Positions 53,044-60,247 of a stretch of 64,000 nucleotides of DNA are shown here, piece by piece. The notes under the pieces were generated by a model, which searched no databases, was not told the origin of the DNA, and worked only from the letters and a program-made list of their open reading frames with translations. Numbering within the stretch: the stretch's first letter is position 1; each line of letters opens with the position of its first letter. Position numbers and translations under genes: made by a program. Where the stretch lies: contig NZ_CP134500.1 of NCBI RefSeq assembly GCF_031760065.1, forward strand, positions 2,852,001 through 2,916,000. The letters run 5' to 3'. The DNA comes from Streptomyces durocortorensis. Lineage in GTDB: Bacteria; Actinomycetota; Actinomycetes; Streptomycetales; Streptomycetaceae.

Positions 53044-54779
53044 GCCGTGCTCACCGTCCGGGTGTCGCGGCCCGAGCGCAGCACCGTCCCCGGCACCGCC
53101 CCCGTGACCTTGTCGTCGCGCAGGGTCTCGATGCCGTTGACGCGTACGGAGACGATCCCTATGGCCTTGGAGTCCAGGCGCGGGCTGTCCCCGGGCAGGT
53201 CGTGGACGAGCGTTGCGGGTCCGGCGTCGATCCGCTCGGGGTCGAAGAGGACGAGGTCGGCGTGGAAGCCCTCCTCGATCCGGCCGCGTTCGCGCAGCCC
53301 GAAGAGCCGGGCCGGGTCGTCGGTGAGCATCTTGACGGCGGCCGTCAGCGGGACCAGCCTGCGCCCGCGCAGGCAGTCGCCGAGGAAGCGGGTGGTGTAC
53401 GGGGCCCCGCACATGCGGTCCAGGTGCGCGCCCGCGTCGGACCCGCCGAGCATGACGTCCTCGTGCTCCCAGGTGCGCTGCCGCAGCGCCCAGGAGTCCG
53501 GGTCGTTGTCGGTGGGCATCGGCCACAGGACCGTACGCAGGTCGTCGGCGGCGCAGATCTCGACCAGGCAGTGGAAGGGGTCCTGTCCGCGTTCGGCCGC
53601 GATGTCGTTGACGACACGTCCGCTGAGGCCTTCGTTGGCGGCGCTGTAGGTGTCCCCGATGACGTACCGGCCGAAGTTCGCGAGCCGCCGGAAGACCCCG
53701 GCCTCCTTGCTGTCGGCGCGGCGCAGCATCTCGGCGCGGATGGCGGGGTCCCGGAGGCGTTCGATCCGCTCGGGCACGGGGAGGGCGAGGATCTCACCCC
53801 AGCCGGGGATGAGGTTGAGGGCGCAGAACGTACCGAGCGACATGTTCATCGGCGTGAGGATCGGCATGGTCAGCGCGACGATCCGGCCGCCCGCGCGGCG
53901 GGCGCGTTCGCTGGGGATCAGCTGGCGCGGTACGCGTTCGGGGACGGCGGCGTCGATGGTGAGGACGTTCCAGTTGAGCGGACGCCCGGCGGCGGCCGTC
54001 ATGTCGACGAAGAGGTCGATCTCCTCGTCCGAGAACTGGTCCAGGCACCCGGCGACGATCGCCTCCAGCTGGGTCCCTTCGTGCTCCCCGACCGCTCGGG
54101 ACAGGGCGAGCAGCTCCTCGGGCCGGGCGTGCCGGGAGGCGACGGGCTCGCCGTCGCCGTCGGAGTGCGTGGCGGACTGGGTGGTCGACAGACCCCAGGC
54201 CCCGGCGTCCATCGCGTCGTGGAGCAGGGCGAGCATGGCGTCCAGCTGCGCGGGGGTCGGCCGGCCACCGACCGCGTCCGGCCCCATCACGTACCGGCGC
54301 AGGGCGCAGTGGCCGACCATGAACCCGGCGTTGACGGCGATGCGCCCTTCGAGGGCGTCGAGGTATTCGCGGAAGGTGGACCAGGTCCAGTCGACGCCTT
54401 CCTCCAGGGCCGCGAGCGCCATGCCTTCGACCCGGGACATCATCCGGCGGGTGTAGTCGGCGTCCTCGGGCCGGTCGGGGTTCAGCGGCGCGAGGGTGAA
54501 CCCGCAGTTCCCTCCGGCGACGGTGGTGACGCCGTGGTTCATGGAGGGGGTGGCGTAGGGGTCCCAGAAGAGCTGGGCGTCGTAGTGCGTGTGCGGGTCG
54601 ACGAACCCGGGCGCGAGGACGAGCCCGTCGGCGTCCTCGCTGGTGACGGCCTCCTCGGAGATCGCCCCCGGCTCGGCGATGACCGCGATCCTGCCCCCGC
54701 GGATTCCGACGTCGGCGGTGTGGGCGGGACCGCCGGTGCCGTCCACGACGGTCGCGTGGCGAATGAGGTGGTCGAGCAT
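53040..54779 (-). CDS. Amidohydrolase family protein (N-acyl-D-amino-acid deacylase-like)
   Basis: A 579-aa metal-dependent hydrolase of the D-aminoacylase/dihydroorotase-like superfamily. Metal-site motifs in order: APGFVDPHTHYDAQLFWD (HxH) at about 56-73, GNCGFTLAPL near 90, AGFMVGHCALR near 152, and LGGSDAGAHLDRM near 445, holding the final Asp. C-terminal RGRIEEGFHADLVLFDPERI is the usual beta-domain end. It would hydrolyse an N-acyl amino acid or another cyclic or linear amide. Start ATG 54779 follows GAAGAAGGGA. It is coupled to the aldehyde dehydrogenase; 280 bp upstream is the first LLM gene. Confidence 0.88.
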   Translation of the reverse strand: MLDHLIRHATVVDGTGGPAHTADVGIRGGRIAVIAEPGAISEEAVTSEDADGLVLAPGFVDPHTHYDAQLFWDPYATPSMNHGVTTVAGGNCGFTLAPLNPDRPEDADYTRRMMSRVEGMALAALEEGVDWTWSTFREYLDALEGRIAVNAGFMVGHCALRRYVMGPDAVGGRPTPAQLDAMLALLHDAMDAGAWGLSTTQSATHSDGDGEPVASRHARPEELLALSRAVGEHEGTQLEAIVAGCLDQFSDEEIDLFVDMTAAAGRPLNWNVLTIDAAVPERVPRQLIPSERARRAGGRIVALTMPILTPMNMSLGTFCALNLIPGWGEILALPVPERIERLRDPAIRAEMLRRADSKEAGVFRRLANFGRYVIGDTYSAANEGLSGRVVNDIAAERGQDPFHCLVEICAADDLRTVLWPMPTDNDPDSWALRQRTWEHEDVMLGGSDAGAHLDRMCGAPYTTRFLGDCLRGRRLVPLTAAVKMLTDDPARLFGLRERGRIEEGFHADLVLFDPERIDAGPATLVHDLPGDSPRLDSKAIGIVSVRVNGIETLRDDKVTGAVPGTVLRSGRDTRTVSTA

Positions 54780-54904
54780 GACGGTGTCCCTTCTTCGGTT
54801 CGGTTGGGACAGCCGGGGTACGCACGCTTTCGGCCGCGGTACGTACCCCGGCTCATCAGGGCGACGATCCGGGAAGACGCCGCCCGGCCATGGGTGAGGG
54901 CTCA

Positions 54905-55058
54905 GCGAACCGGGCCCCGCCGGGTTCGAGGCGCGGGGCCCGGGGCGGAGCCCCGAGTTCTCGCCCCTCCGGCGATTCAGGCGCGGGGTCCGGGGCGGGC
55001 CCCGGGTTCAAGCCCCTCCGGCGATCCAGGCGCGGGGCCCGGGGCGGGGCCCGGGAAG
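54905..55058. repeat. Three copies of a GC-rich intergenic repeat
   Basis: Three imperfect copies of a unit with GGCGCGGGGCCCGGGGCGG followed by CCCCTCCGGCGATYCAGGCG. They fill the space between the amidohydrolase and the LLM gene. This kind of element is scattered between genes in many Streptomyces; each copy can fold into GC hairpins and may act as a terminator or processing site. Confidence 0.75.
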
Positions 55059-55059
55059 G

Positions 55060-56184
55060 TCAGCCCGCCGAGTCACGGAACCGCGAGGTCCGATGCACCG
55101 GGTCCGTGTCGATCTTCGGGATCACGTGCTCCCCGATCAGCTTGATCGTGTTCATCGTGTCCTCGGGACTGATCCCGATCGGCAGCCCGAAGCTCAGCTG
55201 GTCCGCCCCCGCCCGGTCCCACCGACGGCACTGCTTCAGCACCTCGTCCGGGTCGCCGCAGATCATCAGCTCCTCCGCGATGAGCAGCTCGACGATCTCC
55301 TCGGTGTACTCCGGCAGCAGCGCGGGCCACTCCGGGATGCCCTCCGGCCGGGGGAAGGTGTCGTGGTAGCGGAACAGCAGCGACTGGAGGTAGTTGAGCC
55401 CGCCGCCCACCGCGATCTCCACCGCCTTGGCGTGCGTCTCGGCGCAGATCGCGGTGGAGGTGACCATCACGTTGTCGTTGACGAACGCCCCCACCGGCTC
55501 CGCGTCCTTGACCGCGTTCTTGTAGGACTCGACGACCCATTCCATGTCGGAGACCTTCTGCACGCTGAACCCCAGCACCCCGAGCCCCTTCTTCCCCGCC
55601 ATGGCGTACGAGGACGGCGACCCGGCCGCGTACCACATGGCCGGGTGAGCGGCCCCGTACGGCTTCGGCAGGATCTTGCGCGGCGGGAGCGACCAGTGCT
55701 TGCCCTGGAAGCCGGAGTACTCGTCCTGGAGCCACATCTTGGGGAACTCGGCGATCGTCTCCTCCCACAGCTCCTTCGTGTGGTTCATGTCGGTGATGCC
55801 CGGCATGAACCCGAGGATCTCGTGGCTGCCCGCCCCGCGCCCGGTGCCGAACTCGAAGCGCCCCTCGGAGAGATGGTCGAGCATGGCGACCTTCTCGGCC
55901 ACCTTCACCGGGTGATTGACGGGGGCGAGCGGGTTGAAGATGCCCGATCCGAGGTGGATGCGGTCGGTGGCGTGCGCGAGGTAGCCGAGGTACACGTCGT
56001 TGGCCGAGAGGTGCGAGTACTCCTCCAGGAAGTGGTGTTCGGAGGCCCAGGCGTACTTGAAGCCGGACTTGTCCGCCTGGATGACGTACTCGGTCTCCTC
56101 GATCAGCGCCTTGTGCTCTGCCTCGGGGTCCACCCTGGCACGCGCGGCGGGCACGTACCCCTGAACAAAGAGCCCGAATTCCAC
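55060..56184 (-). CDS. LLM class flavin/F420-dependent oxidoreductase (TIM barrel)
   Basis: A 374-aa luciferase-like protein. Visible: MEFGLFVQGYVPA at the start, KYAWASEHHFLEEYSHL near 45 (the EHH element common to LLM monooxygenases), IHLGSGIFNPLAPVNHPVKV near 75, and EGRFEFGTGRGAGSHEILGF near 105. A long insert follows that ends with IAEELMICGDPDEVLKQCRR. It may use FMNH2 or F420H2 to oxidise or reduce an organic substrate. Start GTG 56184; the ribosome site is weak. Two exact or near-exact copies of the regulon palindrome lie 49-127 bp upstream, so it heads an inducible operon that may extend through the amidohydrolase and ALDH. Confidence 0.85.
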   Translation of the reverse strand: MEFGLFVQGYVPAARARVDPEAEHKALIEETEYVIQADKSGFKYAWASEHHFLEEYSHLSANDVYLGYLAHATDRIHLGSGIFNPLAPVNHPVKVAEKVAMLDHLSEGRFEFGTGRGAGSHEILGFMPGITDMNHTKELWEETIAEFPKMWLQDEYSGFQGKHWSLPPRKILPKPYGAAHPAMWYAAGSPSSYAMAGKKGLGVLGFSVQKVSDMEWVVESYKNAVKDAEPVGAFVNDNVMVTSTAICAETHAKAVEIAVGGGLNYLQSLLFRYHDTFPRPEGIPEWPALLPEYTEEIVELLIAEELMICGDPDEVLKQCRRWDRAGADQLSFGLPIGISPEDTMNTIKLIGEHVIPKIDTDPVHRTSRFRDSAG

Positions 56185-56232
56185 GGAGGTTCACCGTCCT
56201 CAAGTTTTCCTGCCCAGGTCTCCCCGACAGAT

Positions 56233-56249
56233 TCTGACGCATCGTCAGA
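56233..56249. promoter_or_regulatory. Operator TCTGACG-N3-CGTCAGA, regulon site 2
   Basis: TCTGACG-CAT-CGTCAGA has the same 7-bp arms as site 1 at 28166, 49 bp upstream of the LLM start. Confidence 0.75.
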
Positions 56250-56294
56250 TTGCGATGCGACCGACTGTTCCACCGCCACCGCGACCCGTCAATA

Positions 56295-56311
56295 CCTGAC
56301 GCTGCGTCAGG
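56295..56311. promoter_or_regulatory. Operator CCTGACG-N3-CGTCAGG, regulon site 3
   Basis: CCTGACG-CTG-CGTCAGG keeps the CTGACG-N3-CGTCAG core with compensating end changes. Centres of sites 2 and 3 are 62 bp apart, about six helical turns. Confidence 0.72.
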
Positions 56312-56320
56312 CAAGGGGCT

Positions 56321-57118
56321 TCAGAAGGGACTGACGCCGGCCAGCCACCCCCCGTCGACGACGAACGGCTGTCCGGTGATGTACGAGGAGTCCTCGGAGG
56401 TCAGGAACAGCACCAGCGCGGCGACCTCCTCGGGCCGCCCGATCCGGCCCATCGGGACGAGCTTGCGGTAGTACGCGTCCAGGGCGGCGCTCGACGCCGT
56501 CAGGTCGGCGTCCGGCTCCAGCAGGGCCGGGTTACTCATGGCGGTGTCGACGGCCCCCGGGCAGACGGCGTTGACCCGGACCCCCTTTCCCGCCAGCTCC
56601 ATGGCGGCGACCCTGGTGAGCCCCAGCACCGCGTGCTTGGTCGCGGCGTACGCGCCGACCAGGGGCATCCCGGTCAGACCGGTGTACGAGGACGTGTTGA
56701 CGATCGTCCCGCCGCCCGCGGCCTCGATCTCCGGCGCGACGGCCCGCATCCCGAGGAACGCGCCCGTGAGGTTGACCCGCACCACCTGCTCGAACTCCGC
56801 CAGGGGGGTGTTGACCAGCTCGTTGAAGCGCAGGATGCCCGCGTTGTTGACGAGCCCGTCGATCTTCCCGAAGGCGTCCTTGGCCACGGCGACGGCGGCG
56901 GCCCAGTCCTCCTCGCGCCCGACGTCCAGCCGTACGAACCGGGCCGCACCCCCACCGAACTCCTCCCCCAACTCCTTTGCCAGCACCTCCCCTTGCTCGA
57001 CCAGCACATCGGCGACGACGACCCGCGCACCCTCGGCCGCGAAGAGCCGCGCCTCCTGCTCGCCCTGTCCGCGCGCCGCCCCGGTGACGAGGACGACCCT
57101 CCCGTCCAGCTTGCCCAT
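56321..57118 (-). CDS. SDR family oxidoreductase (3-oxoacyl-ACP reductase/hydroxysteroid dehydrogenase-like)
   Basis: A 265-aa classical SDR. TGAARGQGEQEARLF at 12-26 is the nucleotide-binding motif, with AEGARVVVADVL following. NNAGILRF lies near 93, the catalytic Ser in IVNTSSYTGL near 146, and YAATKHAVLG near 161 gives the Tyr-x-x-x-Lys pair. RVNAVCPGAVDTAM and YITGQPFVVDGGW end the fold. The Asp in VVVADV suggests NAD rather than NADP. Start ATG 57118 follows GGGGAG. It lies 11 nt behind an LLM gene and is surely co-transcribed with it. Substrate unknown. Confidence 0.9.
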   Translation of the reverse strand: MGKLDGRVVLVTGAARGQGEQEARLFAAEGARVVVADVLVEQGEVLAKELGEEFGGGAARFVRLDVGREEDWAAAVAVAKDAFGKIDGLVNNAGILRFNELVNTPLAEFEQVVRVNLTGAFLGMRAVAPEIEAAGGGTIVNTSSYTGLTGMPLVGAYAATKHAVLGLTRVAAMELAGKGVRVNAVCPGAVDTAMSNPALLEPDADLTASSAALDAYYRKLVPMGRIGRPEEVAALVLFLTSEDSSYITGQPFVVDGGWLAGVSPF

Positions 57119-57129
57119 GACGCTCTCCC

Positions 57130-58083
57130 CTACGTGTTGAGATGCGGGGCCACGTCCGTATCGAACGCCGCCATCTGATCGGTCAGTTCGTCCACGCTCC
57201 GGCTGCGGAAGCGCACCTGGATCTGATGCACGCCGATCGCCGCGTACTCCCGCAGCGACGCTGCCAGCTCCTCCGGCTTCCCGGCGAGCGTCCGCCGCCC
57301 CACCGGCCACCCGGGCTCACCGACGTACAGCGGTTCGGTGATCGCACCGATGACGATCGGGGCGTCGACGCCCGCCTCCCCCCGCAGGGCGTGCACCCGG
57401 GCGATCTGCGCGGGCAGCCGGTCGCGGGGGTCACCCTGCGGGAGCCACCCGTCCCCCCGTACGGCGGCGCGGCGCACGGCGGCGGGCGAGGAGCCGCCCA
57501 CCCAGAGGGGCACCCGCTCCTGCGCGGGCCGGGGCAGCTGCCCGAGCCCGCCGAACGAGAACCGCGCGCCCGAGAACTCCGGGTACTCCTCGGGCCCGAG
57601 CGCGGCCCGCAGCGCGTCGATCGTCTCGTCGAGGACACCGCCGCGCCCGTCGAAGTCCGCCCCGACCGCCTCGAACTCCTCCCGCACGTGCCCGGCCCCG
57701 ACCCCGAGGATCAGCCGCCCGCCGCTGAGGTGGTCGAGGGTGGCGTACTGCTTGGCGGTGACCAGCGGGTGGCGCAGCCCGACGACGGCGACATGGCTCA
57801 TCAGCAGTACGCGCCTCGTGACCCCGGCGAGGAACGAGAGCGTGGCGACCGGGTCGTACCAGACGGTGCCCATCCCCTCGGCGAGCCGTCGCGGGATGGC
57901 GACATGGTCGCAGCTCGCGATGTAGGCGAAGCCGCCGCGATCGGCGGCGCGGGCGATCCGGGCGAGGTCGGCGGGGGTCGCCGCCGCCTCCCAGGGTTCC
58001 GCGTAGATGGCGCTCTGCGACTGGACCGGCAGCTGCATTCCGTACGAAAGCGGCCCGTCGGACGACGGCAGCGGTATCGGCAC
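57130..58083 (-). CDS. LLM class F420-dependent oxidoreductase (TIGR03619-like)
   Basis: A 317-aa TIM-barrel protein. Blocks include GGFAYIASCDHVAIPRRLAE near 50, VLLMSHVAVVGLRHPLVTAK near 90, LDHLSGGRLILGVGAGHVRE near 115 and VPLWVGGSSPAAVRRAAVRG near 195. F420 use is likely from family membership. Start GTG 58083 has an AAGGAGG site. It forms an operon with the SDR. The regulon palindrome lies 64-80 bp upstream in a degenerate form. Confidence 0.87.
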   Translation of the reverse strand: MPIPLPSSDGPLSYGMQLPVQSQSAIYAEPWEAAATPADLARIARAADRGGFAYIASCDHVAIPRRLAEGMGTVWYDPVATLSFLAGVTRRVLLMSHVAVVGLRHPLVTAKQYATLDHLSGGRLILGVGAGHVREEFEAVGADFDGRGGVLDETIDALRAALGPEEYPEFSGARFSFGGLGQLPRPAQERVPLWVGGSSPAAVRRAAVRGDGWLPQGDPRDRLPAQIARVHALRGEAGVDAPIVIGAITEPLYVGEPGWPVGRRTLAGKPEELAASLREYAAIGVHQIQVRFRSRSVDELTDQMAAFDTDVAPHLNT

Positions 58084-58146
58084 GGCAGCCTCCTTCCCCT
58101 CCGGCCCGGGACGGTCACGCCCTGGGCGACGGCCGCCATCGTCATA

Positions 58147-58163
58147 CCTGACGCTCCATCAGA
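58147..58163. promoter_or_regulatory. Degenerate regulon site 4
   Basis: CCTGACG-CTC-CATCAGA keeps five of six core arm pairs. It overlaps the stop codon of the upstream gene and precedes the LLM-SDR operon. Confidence 0.55.
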
Positions 58164-59058
58164 CAAGGGGTGCGGGCCGCATCAGCTCCAGCACGCTGGA
58201 GAAGCTGTCGCCGCCGTGCCCCTCGGCGGCCCGCCGGTCCAGCAGCGCCCGCAGCGGCTCGTGGACGTCACCGGCCACGCCGTGGTCGGCGCCCAGGCGC
58301 AGAAGGCTGTGGACGGCGGCCCGGTTCAGGTCGACGGTGGAGACACCGTCCCCGTACGAACGCGTCCCCGCCTCCTGGGCCAGCTCCGGCAGGAACGCGG
58401 CCATGCCGCGCAGCCAGCGGGCGGCGAGCGGGGCGAACGCCTCAGGGTCCGTGCCCGACGGCTCCAGCAGCGCGACGGCGTGCAGGAATCCGGTGAGCGC
58501 CGCGTATCCGGTGGAGAGGACGGCGAGATCGTGGACCTCGGCGGCTCCGGGGTCGGCCCCGAAGTAGTGGGCCGACGCCATCACCTCCAACTCCCCTCCA
58601 TACGTGGTGAACGCGCGCTCGGAGCCGCTGTAGAGGAAGAACGCGTCGTCGGTGCCGACGGTCTCGGGGAGTGCCATCATGGCGCCGTCGAGGTAGTCGA
58701 TACCGTGCCCGGCCGCCCAGTCGGCCAGCTCCCGGGCCTGGTCCGGACTGCTGTTGGCCAGGTTGACGAGGGTCCGGCCGCGGAGCGCCTCGCCGACCGG
58801 CCCGAACGCCTCCCGTACGGACGCGCTGTCGACGAGCGCGGCGAGGACCAGCGGCCCGGCCGCCACCGCCCGGGCCAGGCTGATGGACCGGACCGCGCCC
58901 CGCTCCACGAGCGCGTCGTCCTTTCCCGGGGAGCGGTTCCACACGGTCACGGCATACCCGGCGTCGAGGAGGGCGGCAGCGATGGCCACGCCCATCCGGC
59001 CGAGCCCGACGACGGTGACGTGCGGGGCAGCGGTGCGCCGCTCAGTGCCGTCAGACAT
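58159..59058 (-). CDS. NAD(P)-dependent imine-reductase-like protein, paralogue 2
   Basis: A 299-aa protein of the 6-phosphogluconate dehydrogenase/imine reductase superfamily. The Rossmann motif VVGLGRMGVAIA lies at 16-27, with WNRSPGK after strand 2 suggesting NADPH. VNLANSSPDQARELADWAAG lies near 100, and a helical dimer domain from 165 carries AVLSTGYAALTGFLHAVALL. Imine reductases make cyclic amines from imines; beta-hydroxyacid dehydrogenases share the fold, so the reaction is uncertain. Start ATG 59058 overlaps the end of the upstream paralogue by 8 nt, so the two are translationally coupled. Confidence 0.82.
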   Translation of the reverse strand: MSDGTERRTAAPHVTVVGLGRMGVAIAAALLDAGYAVTVWNRSPGKDDALVERGAVRSISLARAVAAGPLVLAALVDSASVREAFGPVGEALRGRTLVNLANSSPDQARELADWAAGHGIDYLDGAMMALPETVGTDDAFFLYSGSERAFTTYGGELEVMASAHYFGADPGAAEVHDLAVLSTGYAALTGFLHAVALLEPSGTDPEAFAPLAARWLRGMAAFLPELAQEAGTRSYGDGVSTVDLNRAAVHSLLRLGADHGVAGDVHEPLRALLDRRAAEGHGGDSFSSVLELMRPAPLV

Positions 59059-60058
59059 GGCGCCGGCCCTTCGCGTTCGGGGCCGGGGCCGCGGCCGGGG
59101 TAGTCGTCGCCGTGTCCGCACCGGCCCGCATCCCTTCGACGACGCTCGCGATGCCGCTTCCGCCGTGCCCGGCGCCCTCCGCCCCCGCCAGCAGGGCCCC
59201 GAACAGTTCCGGCACCTCGGTGCCGACCCCGCCCGCGCGGCTGGTGTGGACGAGGTGGTCCATGGCGGCCCGGTGCACCTCCACCGTGCCGTCGTCCGAC
59301 GGGTAGCGGCCCTCCTCGATCTGGCGGGCGTGGTCGGCCATCAACGAGGTCACGAAGCCCATGTGGCCGGTCACGACCTCCGCGTACGTACGGAGGTCGG
59401 CGCCTGCGGCCCCGGCGAGGGCGATTGAGTGGTAGAACCCGGCCAAGGCGCCCCAGGCCGCGCCGAAGAGAGCCGTGTCGTAGACCGGGGCCTGCGCGGG
59501 ATCGTCGCCCACGTGGACGGAGTTGCCGAGGGCGCCCAGCACCTCCCGGTGCGCCGCGAAGACCCCGGCCGGACCACCGAAGACGAACAGCGCGTCCGGG
59601 CGTCCGACGAGCCGGGTGCCGCTCATGGCCGCCCCGTCGAGGTAGCCGATGCCGTGTCCGGCCGCCCAGTGTGCGGTCTTCGTCGCGTCCTGGGGCGTGC
59701 CGGAGGTGAGGTTCACCAGCACCCGGCCGCGCAGCGCCCCGGCCACCGGCTCGACCAGGCCGCGTACGGTCGCGTAGTCCGGCAGGCACACGACGACCAG
59801 CGGACTCGCGGCCACCGCGGCCTCCAGACCAGCGGCGCGGGCCGCGCCCTGGGCGACGAGCGCGTCGGCCTTCGCGGGGGTGCGGTTCCACACGGTCGTC
59901 GGGTGCCCGGCGGCGAGAAAGGCCTGGGCGAGGCGGGTGCCCAGCTGCCCGAGGCCGATGACGGAGACGGTGGCGGTGCCGGCGTCCTCACCGGGCTCGC
60001 GTCCCCCTGCCGCCCCCTGCGCTGCCGACGCTTCCGGTGCTGTCCGCTGCTGAGTCAT
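59051..60058 (-). CDS. NAD(P)-dependent imine-reductase-like protein, paralogue 1
   Basis: A 335-aa relative of the next gene. SVIGLGQLGTRLAQAFLAAG is the nucleotide-binding motif, at about 32-51. WNRTPAKADALV and VNLTSGTPQDATKTAHWAAG follow. The C-domain has DTALFGAAWGALAGFYHSIA near 193, the helix that shapes the active site in imine reductases. An N-terminal 25-residue tail and an Ala/Pro-rich C-tail are extra. Start ATG 60058 follows GGAG with a 6-nt spacer. The pair probably arose by tandem duplication and may form heterodimers, since the fold is a domain-swapped dimer. It is divergent from the AfsR-like regulator. Confidence 0.82.
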   Translation of the reverse strand: MTQQRTAPEASAAQGAAGGREPGEDAGTATVSVIGLGQLGTRLAQAFLAAGHPTTVWNRTPAKADALVAQGAARAAGLEAAVAASPLVVVCLPDYATVRGLVEPVAGALRGRVLVNLTSGTPQDATKTAHWAAGHGIGYLDGAAMSGTRLVGRPDALFVFGGPAGVFAAHREVLGALGNSVHVGDDPAQAPVYDTALFGAAWGALAGFYHSIALAGAAGADLRTYAEVVTGHMGFVTSLMADHARQIEEGRYPSDDGTVEVHRAAMDHLVHTSRAGGVGTEVPELFGALLAGAEGAGHGGSGIASVVEGMRAGADTATTTPAAAPAPNAKGRRHV

Positions 60059-60247
60059 CTGTTTCTCCGCTCTCGCGTTGGTCTGGTGCCTGGCGTCAGG
60101 TCCCAGGCGTCCGATGCCCGCTGCCTGACGTCCGGCGCCTGGTGGATGACCTCACCGTGCCGACCGGCGCTGTCGGTCCGCTGTCGATCGGCTGTCGGCC
60201 CGTCCGCGGCCGGGAGAGGGCCTCCCGGCTCGGGCTACCTTTCAGCC

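Noticed and set aside
54589..54897. 102-codon plus-strand ORF opposite the amidohydrolase start
   Set aside because: It mirrors the coding strand of the amidohydrolase gene and ends in the repeat-rich gap.
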